DNA of 64,000 nt, from NCBI RefSeq assembly GCF_020523825.1, contig NZ_JAJALK010000002.1:186001-250000 (forward strand), in the 5' to 3' direction. Origin of the DNA: Methylobacterium brachiatum (GTDB lineage Bacteria; Pseudomonadota; Alphaproteobacteria; Rhizobiales; Beijerinckiaceae). The notes beneath the pieces were generated by a model. That model saw nothing but the letters and a program-made list of their open reading frames with translations. It was not told the DNA's origin and did no database searches. Numbering within the stretch: position 1 is the first letter of the stretch; every line of letters starts with the position of its first letter. Below are positions 28,911 to 37,466 of this stretch, piece by piece. The translations under genes and the position numbers were made by a program.

Positions 28911-28938
28911 ACGACGGAGAGGCAAGCAGGAGTGAGCC

Positions 28939-29238
28939 ATGGCTCTGTCGCTCGAAGGCCGTTGGTCCGATCTGGATGAGGACCGGTTCGATCCGTCCGG
29001 GACGGGGGCCACGCGTCTCCTCACCACCCTTCGGGCGTTCTGCACCCCGGCGAACCTCACCTTCGCGGCCGTGCTGGTCCTCGCCTGGATGGCGCTGATC
29101 AGCTGGACCGGGGCGGGCCCGAAAGGCTGGCAGGCGCGCCTCTGCGCGGATCTGAGCCAGACGGCCCAGGCCTGCGCCGCCACCGGCTCCGCGAAGGACC
29201 AGAGCCGCGTCGCCGCGGTCGCGCAGTTCGCCCCGTGA
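28939..29238 (+). CDS. Small single-pass membrane protein, unknown
   Basis: A 99-residue protein that I do not recognise. It has one hydrophobic segment (NLTFAAVLVLAWMALISWTG, about residues 39-58) with a polar, acidic N-terminal part (WSDLDEDRFD). The C-terminal part has two cysteines (RLCADLSQTAQAC) that could form a disulfide if exported. Its TGA overlaps the GTG start of the TetR gene, so the pair is almost certainly co-transcribed under the doubled operator upstream. A membrane partner of the regulator's response is possible but unsupported. Confidence 0.65.
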   Translation: MALSLEGRWSDLDEDRFDPSGTGATRLLTTLRAFCTPANLTFAAVLVLAWMALISWTGAGPKGWQARLCADLSQTAQACAATGSAKDQSRVAAVAQFAP

Positions 29239-29855
29239 CCGTCACGGCGAGCGCCGAGGCGCGGCGGGAGCACATCCTCGACGCCGCCGAAGCCTGCTTC
29301 GTGCGCAACGGCTTCCACCGCGCCACCATGCAGGACCTCGCCCGCGAGGCCGCGATGAGCCCGGGCAACTTCTACCGCTACTTCGAATCCAAGGAGGCCC
29401 TGGTCGTCGGCCTGGTCGAGCGCGAATGCGCGCGCGGTGCCGAGCGCGTCGCCGAGATGGAGCGCAGCGGCGACCGGCGCGGCGCCCTGCTCGACATCAT
29501 CGCGCGGTACTTCGTGTCGGTCACCCGCGAGGCCGCGGTGCTGCGCATGGAGATCTGGTCCGAGGCCACCCGCAACCCGGCCATCGCCGACCTGACCGCG
29601 CGGACCGAGGCGGAGACCCGCGACTGGTTCACCGCGACCTTCGCGGCGCTGGCCACCAGCCCGGATTGCGACCCGGACCATCTCTACGCGCTGCTCGCCC
29701 CGCTGATGAAGGGGATCCTGGTCAGCCGCGCGATCCTGCCCGATTACGACCCGGCCCCCGCGGTGGCCCAGCTCCACACCCTGCTGGAGACCGGCCTCGA
29801 CGGCCGCCTGCCGCGCGCCACCCGCGCCGGGCCGCGGATCACCGCGCTCGCCTGA
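29235..29855 (+). CDS. TetR/AcrR-family transcriptional regulator
   Basis: A 206-residue regulator. The N-terminal TetR helix-turn-helix spans residues 10-56: RREHILDAAEACFVRNGFHRATMQDLA, then AMSPGNFYRYFESKEALV. The C-terminal part is all-helical ligand binding. GTG start overlaps the previous stop (GTGA). Two operator copies lie upstream of the pair. No exporter or enzyme target lies directly next to it apart from the small membrane protein. Confidence 0.92.
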   Translation: MTVTASAEARREHILDAAEACFVRNGFHRATMQDLAREAAMSPGNFYRYFESKEALVVGLVERECARGAERVAEMERSGDRRGALLDIIARYFVSVTREAAVLRMEIWSEATRNPAIADLTARTEAETRDWFTATFAALATSPDCDPDHLYALLAPLMKGILVSRAILPDYDPAPAVAQLHTLLETGLDGRLPRATRAGPRITALA

Positions 29856-30312
29856 GCGGCCCCGGGCCCGATCGCCCCACCATCGGGCCCGGCCCGGACG
29901 CTCCCCGAGATCGCGCGCCCGGACGCGGCGCGCGGTAGGCCGGCCGGCCTGCAATCCCCCCTCATGCAGGCCGGCCGGCTGCATCCAGCCACGGCGGCCA
30001 GGACCCGCACCTTCGGTGACAGGCCTTCGGCATTGATTCGAACAGCGCAGCTGTTCCGGAAGATCCCGGATCGCAGTTGCGACCACATCAACGCCTGGAT
30101 GTGTATTTTCCGCAGATATGCCCGCTAAAGTTGGCAAAACAGGGCGTATTTAAATTTATTCCAATGGGAATGTGTGACGCGGCGGACACGCCCGGTGAGT
30201 TACCGCGCCTCTGATCGCACGCTTTGCAATCGACCATTGAAACGGGCCGGCAATCGTACTCAAGGATCAAAGCGCCCCGTGGCGACGATCTTCTTGAGAA
30301 CGACTAAAAACT
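29856..30312. other. Lower-GC intergenic region upstream of the TonB receptor
   Basis: About 457 bases without a gene. Composition drops in GC toward 30100-30310, in contrast to flanks. Possible control sites are a perfect dyad GAACAGC-GCA-GCTGTTC (30041-30057), the palindrome ATTTAAAT (30148-30155), and ATTCC-AATG-GGAAT (30158-30171). One of these may be an iron-regulator site, but none matches a Fur, Irr or RirA consensus well enough to name. Confidence 0.5.
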
Positions 30313-32496
30313 ATGCCGCAGGGCTACAAAGATCACCTTATCTCCGCAAAAATTGACCGCTTAACCTGGAACAACACGCGGAAGGGACTTGCTCTCAGCG
30401 TTTTCCTGGCATCGACGACTGCCATTCATGCGCAATCCGATGCGGCTCCCAACGAAGTTACACTTTCGGAACTGAGCGTCACCGGCAATGGCCCCGCAGT
30501 GGAACGGGCCGGCGGCCCGGTCATCGGCTACCGCGCCACGCGCTCGGCGACGGCGACCCGCACCGACACGCCGGTGCGCGACACACCGCAATCGGTCCAG
30601 GTCGTGCCCCGGGACGTGCTGGTCGACCAGCAGGATATCCGCCTGACCGATGCCCTGCAGAACGTAAGCAGCGTGCTGCCCGGGGGCACGCTCCAGGGGA
30701 GAAGCGACACCTTCATCATCCGCGGCTTCCGGACTCAGATCTACGCCATCGACGGCGTGCTCGTCAGCCCGACGAACACCTTCTCCTCGGTCAGCCGCGA
30801 CCTGGCCGACGTGGAACGAGTCGAAGTCCTGAAAGGTCCGGCCTCCGTGTTGTACGGCCGCGGCGACCCCGGCGGCTTGATTCACATCGTCACCCGCCAG
30901 CCGACGCTCGAACCATCCGGCGATATCAACCTGCAGGCGGGTAGCTTCGGATTCCGCCGGGTCCAGGGCTCGGTCTCGAGTGCGATCGAGGGCGTGGACG
31001 GTCTGGCTGGACGCATCAGCTTTGCCGGCCAGTCCGACCCGACCTTCCGCAACCTCGGCGGCCGGGACAATTCCCGTACCTTCGTGGCACCGGCCTTCAC
31101 ATGGAACCCGAGCCCGGACACGCGTGTCTCGTTCCTCGGCGAGTTCTCACGGGCCGACACCCAGTACGACGAGGGGCTGGTCGCCCGGAACGGCCGCGTG
31201 CCGCTGGACAACATTGCGCGGTACTACGGAGAGCCCTTCGCCCGCTATAACAGCAACTCGAATTTCAGCTTGCTGCGCGTCGAGCACGACCTCAACGAGA
31301 ACATCACGCTCCGGCAAGTCCTCAACGTGCAATGGGGCGAATTCGACCTGTTGACGACACGGGCTACCGGGCTGGCCAACCGCAACACACTCGTGAATCG
31401 GCGCGAGGCCACGGTCAATTCGACCTATGCAACCGTCGACAGCCAGTCCGAGATGGTGGCGAAGTTCGATCTGCTGGGCTTCAAGCATACCGTTCTCGCC
31501 GGGATCGAATACACCAACGGATACCGGCACGCCTACCAGACCGAGAGCCGAAACTACCCACCGGTGAGCTTCCAGAACCCCGCCTTCGGCGCCGGCCTCG
31601 TCGGCCTCCAGTTCCAATCCGAGCTCAAGCAGAAGAACGAGCTGAACGGCCTCTACGTGCAGGATCAGATCGACCTCGGCCTCGGCTTTCAGCTGTTGCT
31701 GGGCGTCCGCTACGACACCGGGACGCAGTACTATTTCAACCGCCTGCCGGCCTCGCGCACGATCCCGCCGGACCAGCAGCTTTCGGGCACCACGCCACGC
31801 GTCGGCTTGATCTACCGGCCGTTCGAGCCGTTGACGCTCTATGCGAGCTACTCGACCTCGTTCAAGCCGCAGATCGCCAACGTTCTCAACGTCGTGAGCC
31901 CGGCTCCGGAGACCGGCGACCAATACGAGATCGGCAGCCGGCTCGATCTCACCCCCGACCTGACCCTGTCCGCCGCGGCCTTCCGCATCACCCGCAACAA
32001 CGTGGCGGCCACGGACCCGAACAACAACACCTACTCAGTGATCACCGGCCAGCAACGCTCCGAAGGCGTCGAGGCCGATCTCGCCGGCCAGATCCTGCCG
32101 GGCTGGAAAGTCATCGGCGGGATCAGCTTCATCGATGCGCGGATCACCAAGGATCAGGTCTACCCGGTCGGGAACCGCCTCGTGGGCGTCCCGACCTTCA
32201 GCAGCAGCATCTGGTCGACCTACCAGTTCCAGGAGGGCTTTCTGCTCGGCTGGAACATCGGAGCCGGAATCACCTATGTCGGCCGGCGCACCGGCGACCT
32301 GAACAACAGCTACTCGGTCGGCGGCTACGCCCGGCTCGATGCCGCCGTGTTCTACGATTTCAACGAGCATGCCCGGTTCTCGATCAATGCCCGCAACCTG
32401 ACCGACCGGCGCTACATCGAGCAGCCGTTCAACCAGTGGAACAATACCCCCGGCGCACCGCTCTCGATCCTGGCGACGATCACCGCGCGGATGTGA
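30313..32496 (+). CDS. TonB-dependent siderophore receptor
   Basis: A 727-residue outer-membrane receptor importing ferric siderophores with TonB energy. After a long N-region, the signal peptide hydrophobic core is at residues 25-38 (KGLALSVFLASTTAIHAQ). The likely TonB box is VTLSELSVTG near residues 49-58. The plug domain carries TPQSVQVVPRDVL, FIIRGF and VEVLKGPASVLYG with GGLIHIVTR. The beta-barrel ends in TITARM, a non-aromatic last residue that is unusual. It fits the FhuA/FpvA siderophore group. The receptor converges on a PepSY protein that may act in the same uptake. Confidence 0.92.
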   Translation: MPQGYKDHLISAKIDRLTWNNTRKGLALSVFLASTTAIHAQSDAAPNEVTLSELSVTGNGPAVERAGGPVIGYRATRSATATRTDTPVRDTPQSVQVVPRDVLVDQQDIRLTDALQNVSSVLPGGTLQGRSDTFIIRGFRTQIYAIDGVLVSPTNTFSSVSRDLADVERVEVLKGPASVLYGRGDPGGLIHIVTRQPTLEPSGDINLQAGSFGFRRVQGSVSSAIEGVDGLAGRISFAGQSDPTFRNLGGRDNSRTFVAPAFTWNPSPDTRVSFLGEFSRADTQYDEGLVARNGRVPLDNIARYYGEPFARYNSNSNFSLLRVEHDLNENITLRQVLNVQWGEFDLLTTRATGLANRNTLVNRREATVNSTYATVDSQSEMVAKFDLLGFKHTVLAGIEYTNGYRHAYQTESRNYPPVSFQNPAFGAGLVGLQFQSELKQKNELNGLYVQDQIDLGLGFQLLLGVRYDTGTQYYFNRLPASRTIPPDQQLSGTTPRVGLIYRPFEPLTLYASYSTSFKPQIANVLNVVSPAPETGDQYEIGSRLDLTPDLTLSAAAFRITRNNVAATDPNNNTYSVITGQQRSEGVEADLAGQILPGWKVIGGISFIDARITKDQVYPVGNRLVGVPTFSSSIWSTYQFQEGFLLGWNIGAGITYVGRRTGDLNNSYSVGGYARLDAAVFYDFNEHARFSINARNLTDRRYIEQPFNQWNNTPGAPLSILATITARM

Positions 32497-32528
32497 GCCG
32501 CGCGGCCGGGCCGGCCAAAGTCGCGGTT

Positions 32529-32620
32529 CCACAAGGTTTCGGACCTTGTGCGGGTCCAGAGCGGAATCTTGGCATCTCGGGGTCCGCCCCCGAACCCCGC
32601 CAAAGGGCTGAGCCCTTTGG
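32529..32620. repeat. Dispersed modular hairpin repeat, copy C (reverse orientation)
   Basis: On the minus strand it reads in the same module order as copy A: CCAAAGGGCT-CA-AGCCCTTTGG, then a GGGGTTCGGGGGCGGACCCC block, then GACCCGC, and finally ACAAGGT-CCGAA-ACCTTGT. It lies between the converging TonB receptor and PepSY genes. The two end modules form perfect hairpins. Confidence 0.78.
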
Positions 32621-32642
32621 GAACCCGGTCTTCCCCGTGCTC

Positions 32643-33857
32643 CTATCGGCCGGTGCCGCCGACGGGCTCGCGGTGGGGGTTTGCCGCGCGCACGGGCGGC
32701 GCGGGGCGGCGCCGCCGGGCGGCGCGGCGGCGCAGGATGTAGAGGGTCAGGCCGGTGGCGGCGAAGCCCGGCAGGGACAGCGCCGCCAGGCAGAACAGCA
32801 GCGCGATCAGGCTGCCGAAGAACCGGCCGCGATGCACTTCCAGGACGTTCTCGACGATGCGCCGCCCCAGCGGCGTGTCGGCGGCGTGCTCGGTGGCGAG
32901 CAGCGCCCCCGTGGCGGCGTCGTAGCGCGCCTCGTTGCGGGCGCTCAGGGCGTCGACGCCCCGAGGCAGCCACCGGATGCGGATCGCCTTCGTGTCGGCC
33001 CCCGGCAGGGTGAGGATCACGAGGCCGGCCTCCTGCCCCTCGCCGGCCCGGAACGCCGCCCAGGCCCGGTCGAGGGCGGGCTCGGACCTGGCCTCCGGCG
33101 CCGGGGACACCTCCCAGTTTCCGGCCCTTCGGGTAAGTTTCGTTCGCTCCGGCGTCCCGGCGAGCAGCCAGGTCACCCCGTCCTTGAACGACGGGTAGGA
33201 CCAGGTCAGGCCGGTCAGCGCGATGACCAGGTAGACCGGCGTCAGCCAGGTCCCGGCCACGGCGTGCAGGGACCACCAGCGCGGCCGGCCGGGCCGCGAC
33301 AGGCTCGGCTTGAGCCAGATCCGCCAGCGATGGACTTTGGGCCAGCGCAGGTAGAGGCCGGTGGCCAGGAACACGATCAGCGCCAGGGTGCAGGCGCCCG
33401 TGATGGTCCGGCCCCAGCCCTTGGACCCGCCGGGGAGCAGCAGCCAGCGGTGCAGGTCCCGCACCGTCGTGAACGCCGCCTCGAGCCGCACCGGCCCGAG
33501 CACCGCGCCGTCATAGGGGTCGGCATAGACCGAGGGCGGCCGCGCGCGGGTCTCGGGATCCCGGGCGAAGCGTACGAACACGCTGGCCTGCGGGTCGTCC
33601 GACAGGGTGAGGACGTTCACCCGGCGGCCGTCCGCCTGGGCATCGATCCGGGCGGCGAGGGCCGTGGGGGCGAGCGGCACCCGGTCCCCCGCCTCGACCC
33701 GCGCCCGGTCGCGGTTGGCGAAGGCGGTGATCGCCTCCTCGTAGCTCATCAGCGCCCCGGTCACGCCCATGAGGGCGAGCACGAAGCCGGCGGTGAGGCC
33801 GAGCGCCCAGTGCAGGCGGAAGAGAACGGTCCGGGGGGCGGGAATCGGCAGCGTCAT
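32643..33857 (-). CDS. PepSY-associated transmembrane protein (PiuB/FoxB-like)
   Basis: A 404-residue inner-membrane protein with four strong transmembrane segments: about 14-34 (LHWALGLTAGFVLALMGVTG), 145-165, 195-215 and 350-375. Two PepSY-like periplasmic regions lie between. This family (COG3182) is repeatedly found next to TonB siderophore receptors and includes proteins that reduce or release iron from ferrisiderophores. Here it converges on such a receptor. Conserved His residues near HWALG and DLHRWLLLPGG could bind heme; this is inference. Confidence 0.86.
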   Translation of the reverse strand: MTLPIPAPRTVLFRLHWALGLTAGFVLALMGVTGALMSYEEAITAFANRDRARVEAGDRVPLAPTALAARIDAQADGRRVNVLTLSDDPQASVFVRFARDPETRARPPSVYADPYDGAVLGPVRLEAAFTTVRDLHRWLLLPGGSKGWGRTITGACTLALIVFLATGLYLRWPKVHRWRIWLKPSLSRPGRPRWWSLHAVAGTWLTPVYLVIALTGLTWSYPSFKDGVTWLLAGTPERTKLTRRAGNWEVSPAPEARSEPALDRAWAAFRAGEGQEAGLVILTLPGADTKAIRIRWLPRGVDALSARNEARYDAATGALLATEHAADTPLGRRIVENVLEVHRGRFFGSLIALLFCLAALSLPGFAATGLTLYILRRRAARRRRPAPPVRAANPHREPVGGTGR

Positions 33858-33888
33858 GGCAGTGCCGGATGCCTAGCAGAGTCCGGCC

Positions 33889-33915
33889 GTGCATGCGACG
33901 CCCCGCCGCATGCAC
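33889..33915. terminator. Hairpin between garD and the PepSY gene
   Basis: GTGCATGCG (33889-33897) pairs perfectly with CGCATGCAC (33907-33915) across a nine-base GC loop. It is 8 bases beyond the stop of the leftward dehydratase gene. No T run follows on the minus strand, so termination strength is uncertain. Confidence 0.45.
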
Positions 33916-33922
33916 CCGGGCT

Positions 33923-35491
33923 TCAGGTGATCGGCGCCGGGTTGAACAGGGTCAGGTCGTTGAACAGGCCCCAGCGGTCGGACCAGGGCTGCTTGCGCCC
34001 GCTCGCCACGTCGAGGATCAGGTGGAACAGCTCCCAGCCGACCTGCTCGATCGTGGCTTGGCCGGTGGCGATGCGGCCGGCATCGAGGTCGATCAGGTCG
34101 GACCAGCGCTCGGCGAGCTCCGTGCGGGCCGCGACCTTGATCACCGGGGCCTGACTGAGACCGTAGGGCGTGCCGCGGCCGGTAGAGAACACCTGCAGGG
34201 TGATCCCCGAGGCGAGCTGGAGCGTGCCGCAGACGAAGTCGCTCGCCGGGGTCGCGGCGAAGATCAGCCCCTTCTCGCGCACCCGCTCGCCCGGCGCCAG
34301 GACGCCCGAGATCGCGCCGGTGCCGGATTTGGCGACCGAGCCCAGGGCCTTCTCGACGATGTTGTTGAGGCCGCCCTTCTTGTTGCCGGGCGACGGATTG
34401 GCCCTCCGGTCGGCCTCGCCCTTGGCGAGATAGGCATCGTACCAGGCCATCTCGCGGATCAGGGCCTGGGCGACCTCCGGATTTTTGGCCCGCGGGGTCA
34501 GGAGATGGATCGCGTCGCGCACCTCCGTGACCTCGGAGAACAGCACGGTGCCGCCGCAGCGCACCAGGAGGTCGGCCGCGAAGCCGAGCGCCGGGTTGGC
34601 GGTGACGCCCGAGAAGGCGTCGCTGCCGCCGCATTGCAGGCCGACCACGAGCTCGGAGGCCGGGCAGGTCTCGCGCCGGCGCCGGTTCAGCACTTCCAGG
34701 CGGGCTTCCGCCATGGCCAGGATGCTGTCGAGCATCGCGGAGAAACCCTGGTGGCGCTCGTCCTGGAGGCGGACCACCCCGTCCCCGGCCGCGCCGCCAT
34801 CGGGCAGCAGCCGCTCCGAGACGAGCTTCTCGCAGCCCAGCCCCACGACCATGACCTCGCCGCCGAAATTCGGGTTCTGGGCCAGGCTCTGCAGGGTCCG
34901 GATCGGCACCACCGCCTCGGGGGCGTTGATCGCCACGCCGCAGCCATAGGCGTGGGTGAGGCCGACCACGTCGTCGACGTTGGGAAAGCGCGGCAGCAGC
35001 TCCTGCTTGATCCGGCGGATCGCCACGTCGAGGGTGCCGGCGACGCATTGCACGCTGATCGAGATCGCCAGGATGTTCTTGGTGCCCACCGACCCGTCCG
35101 GGTTGCGGTAGCCCTCAAAGGTGTAGCCCTCGAGCGGCGCTAAGGGGGCCGGCACCCGGGTGGCGAGCTCCAGCGCGTCGAGGGCGGGGGCGACCGGGGT
35201 CGCGACCCGGGATTCCTCGACCCAGGCGCCCCGCGGGATGTCCTGCGTGGCGATGCCGACCACCTCGCCGTAGCGGCGCACTTCCCCACCCTCCGGGATG
35301 TCACTGAGCGCCACCTTGTGACCCTGCGGCACGAACTCGGTGAGCCGCAGCCCGTCCGGGAAGGTCGTGCCGGCGGGCAGCCCGAAGGCGTTGACCACGA
35401 TCGCGACATTGTCGCGCGCGCTCAGCCGGATCGTGCGCGGCACGTCCCCGGCCGGGCGCTCGCGGATCGCGCTGTCGGTCTCGGCCTGCAT
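33923..35491 (-). CDS. garD: Galactarate dehydratase (UxaA/GarD family)
   Basis: A 522-residue protein, matching GarD length (about 523). The start [13 protein letters not shown] at 35491 was preferred; the longer open frame is antisense noise. An N-terminal SAF-like domain (residues about 20-110) precedes the UxaA catalytic region with [23 protein letters not shown] and [19 protein letters not shown]. GarD removes water from galactarate to give 5-keto-4-deoxyglucarate. The HpcH/HpaI aldolase 14 bases upstream would cleave that product. Altronate dehydratase is a possible alternative. Confidence 0.86.
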   Translation of the reverse strand: MQAETDSAIRERPAGDVPRTIRLSARDNVAIVVNAFGLPAGTTFPDGLRLTEFVPQGHKVALSDIPEGGEVRRYGEVVGIATQDIPRGAWVEESRVATPVAPALDALELATRVPAPLAPLEGYTFEGYRNPDGSVGTKNILAISISVQCVAGTLDVAIRRIKQELLPRFPNVDDVVGLTHAYGCGVAINAPEAVVPIRTLQSLAQNPNFGGEVMVVGLGCEKLVSERLLPDGGAAGDGVVRLQDERHQGFSAMLDSILAMAEARLEVLNRRRRETCPASELVVGLQCGGSDAFSGVTANPALGFAADLLVRCGGTVLFSEVTEVRDAIHLLTPRAKNPEVAQALIREMAWYDAYLAKGEADRRANPSPGNKKGGLNNIVEKALGSVAKSGTGAISGVLAPGERVREKGLIFAATPASDFVCGTLQLASGITLQVFSTGRGTPYGLSQAPVIKVAARTELAERWSDLIDLDAGRIATGQATIEQVGWELFHLILDVASGRKQPWSDRWGLFNDLTLFNPAPIT

Positions 35492-35505
35492 CGGGGGTTC
35501 CTCGC

Positions 35506-36276
35506 TCAGCCTTCGGTGCGGAAGCGGCCGGCCAGCGCCTCGGCGTTGCGCGCGAGCAGCCCCAGATCCGAGCCGACCGCGGTGAACCGGGTGCCGGCCG
35601 CGATATAGCGCTTGGCCAGCTCCTCGCTCGGCGTGAGGATGCCGGCATGCTTGCCGGCCTGCACGATCCGGCCGACCGCGTCCTCGATGGTGCGGACCAC
35701 CTCGGGATGGCCCTGCTGGCCGAGATAGCCGAGGCTGGTGGAGAGGTCGCCGGGCCCGATGAACACGCCGTCCACGCCCTCGACGGCGGCGATCGCGTCC
35801 AGATTGTCGAGCGCGCGGCGCGACTCGACCTGCACGATCACGTAGATCTCGGCCTCGCAGCGCGTGTGGTAGTCCGGGATGCGGCCGAACCGGGCGGCCC
35901 GGGGGGCCTGCGAGAAGCCGCGGATGCCGCGGGGCGCGTAGCGCGTCGCCGCCACGACCCGCTCGGCCTGCGCGGCATCGTCGATATTGGGGATCATCAG
36001 CGATTGCGCGCCGGCATCCAGGATGCGCTTGATGGTGATCGGATCGTCGCTCGGCACCCGCACCACCGGGTTGGTGGCGTTCTCCATCATCGCCTGAAGC
36101 TGGACGTAGATATCCCGCAGGTCGTTGGCCGAGTGCTCCATGTCGAGGAGCAGCCAGTCGAACCCGGCGCCGGCGACGATCTCGGTGGAGATCGGGCTGG
36201 CGAGGCTGCACCACAAGCCGATCTGCTGGCGCCCCTCGCCGAGGGCGGCCTTGAAGCGGTTGGTGAGTCTGTCCAT
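35506..36276 (-). CDS. garL: HpcH/HpaI-family aldolase (2-dehydro-3-deoxyglucarate aldolase-like)
   Basis: A 256-residue class II pyruvate aldolase, the standard length for GarL/HpcH. Metal ligands are the Glu in [11 protein letters not shown] and the Asp in [12 protein letters not shown]; the catalytic His-Asp pair region is [12 protein letters not shown]. It would split 5-keto-4-deoxyglucarate into pyruvate and tartronate semialdehyde, the step after the neighbouring dehydratase. The two genes are 14 bases apart and surely co-transcribed. The exact substrate is inferred from context. Confidence 0.86.
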   Translation of the reverse strand: MDRLTNRFKAALGEGRQQIGLWCSLASPISTEIVAGAGFDWLLLDMEHSANDLRDIYVQLQAMMENATNPVVRVPSDDPITIKRILDAGAQSLMIPNIDDAAQAERVVAATRYAPRGIRGFSQAPRAARFGRIPDYHTRCEAEIYVIVQVESRRALDNLDAIAAVEGVDGVFIGPGDLSTSLGYLGQQGHPEVVRTIEDAVGRIVQAGKHAGILTPSEELAKRYIAAGTRFTAVGSDLGLLARNAEALAGRFRTEG

Positions 36277-36392
36277 CGCGATCCCTCCGGGCGGCTCCGG
36301 GCGTCTGCGCGCCGTCTTGCCGTATCAGGCGCAGCCTTTCGGCCGCGCGTCAAAGCCAAAGGCTGGATCGATCGATGCCGGAAGCGCATGGA

Positions 36393-37283
36393 TCAGGGCG
36401 CGGGCAGCTCCGCCAGGATCGCGACCAGCCGGGCGATCAGCGGCTCGTCCGCGTCGCGCCGCCAGGCCAGGACGAGCTCGGCGGGGCGGGGGGCGGGCAG
36501 CAGCAGCGGCCGGAACACCACGCCCTCGAAGCGCAGCCGCTCGGCCGCCGCCGGCACCAGGGCGATGCCGAGATCGGCCCGGACCAGGGCCAGGATCGAG
36601 TGAATCTGGGTGAGCCGCTGCACGATCCGGGGCTCCACCGCGGCCTCGGCGAGCAGGGCCTGAACCAGGTCGTGGAAGTAGCGGGCCTCGTTCGGCGCGT
36701 AGGCCACGAGCGGCTCGCCGCCGAGCTCGCCCGGGGTGAGATGCGCGCGCACGGCCAAAGCATTTCCGGCCGGCAGCGCCGCCAGCATGGGCTCGGCCAG
36801 CGCGCGGACGGCGATCAGGTCCGGATGGGTGACCGGCGGGCGCACCAGCGCGGCGTCGATACGGCCGGCGAGCAGCTCCTCGAGCTGATCCCGGCTGACC
36901 ATCTCGCGCAGGGCGAGCGTGACGTCCGGCAAGGCCCGCCGGAGCGCGGTGACGAGGCGGGGCAGGAAGTCGTAGGCCGAGGCCGCGGTGAAGCCGAGCT
37001 TCAGCACCCCCGCGCGCCCGGCCGCCACCTGGCGGGTGACGTGGGTCGCGGTCTCGGCCAGCCGCAGGATGCGCTGCGCCTCCGGGAGGAAGCTGCGCCC
37101 GGCCGCGGTCAGCCGGACGGAGCGGCTGGTGCGCTCCAGGAGCTGCACGTCGAGGATCCGCTCCAGCACCTGGATCTGCCGCGACAGGGGCGGCTGGGTC
37201 ATGTTCAGCCGGGCGGCCGCGCGCCCGAAATGCAGCTCCTCCGCCACGGCGGCGAAGCACCGGAGCTGGCTGAAATCGAACAT
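36393..37283 (-). CDS. LysR-family transcriptional regulator
   Basis: A 296-residue regulator. The winged helix-turn-helix at residues 1-60 has FDFSQLRCFAAVAEELHFGRAA and TQPPLSRQIQVLE, followed by a substrate-binding domain. The LHFGRAA form belongs to the CatR/BenM-like subgroup. The start MFDFSQLRC at 37283 gives the canonical length. It is on the same strand, 116 bases upstream of the aldolase-dehydratase pair, and may control it. A terminator is not obvious between them. Confidence 0.92.
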   Translation of the reverse strand: MFDFSQLRCFAAVAEELHFGRAAARLNMTQPPLSRQIQVLERILDVQLLERTSRSVRLTAAGRSFLPEAQRILRLAETATHVTRQVAAGRAGVLKLGFTAASAYDFLPRLVTALRRALPDVTLALREMVSRDQLEELLAGRIDAALVRPPVTHPDLIAVRALAEPMLAALPAGNALAVRAHLTPGELGGEPLVAYAPNEARYFHDLVQALLAEAAVEPRIVQRLTQIHSILALVRADLGIALVPAAAERLRFEGVVFRPLLLPAPRPAELVLAWRRDADEPLIARLVAILAELPAP

Positions 37284-37399
37284 CGGTTCTCCCCTGCGCG
37301 TCGCGACGCGGAGCGGGATCATAAGGCCTCGGCGCCCCACGGTCGTTCGACCGATAGAGGTACCCGCCTCCGCCGGATCGACGCACGGGTCCCGGGATT

Positions 37400-37454
37400 C
37401 CAAAGGGCCCGCGGCCCTGTGGCGGGGTTCGGGGCGCGCAGCCCCGAAATTCGC
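37400..37454. repeat. Dispersed modular hairpin repeat, copy D (partial)
   Basis: Keeps the first modules only: CCAAAGGGC with an imperfect GGCCCTGTGG partner, then GGCGGGGTTCGGGGCGCGCAGCCCCG. The last modules present in copies A and C are missing. It lies 12 bases beyond the stop of the leftward binding-protein gene, upstream of the LysR gene. Confidence 0.68.
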
Positions 37455-37466
37455 AGGGCAGCGCCC

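Noticed and set aside
31332-34154. 940-codon plus-strand open frame
   Set aside because: An alternate frame of the TonB receptor continuing antisense to the PepSY gene; Pro/Arg-rich translation with no domains.
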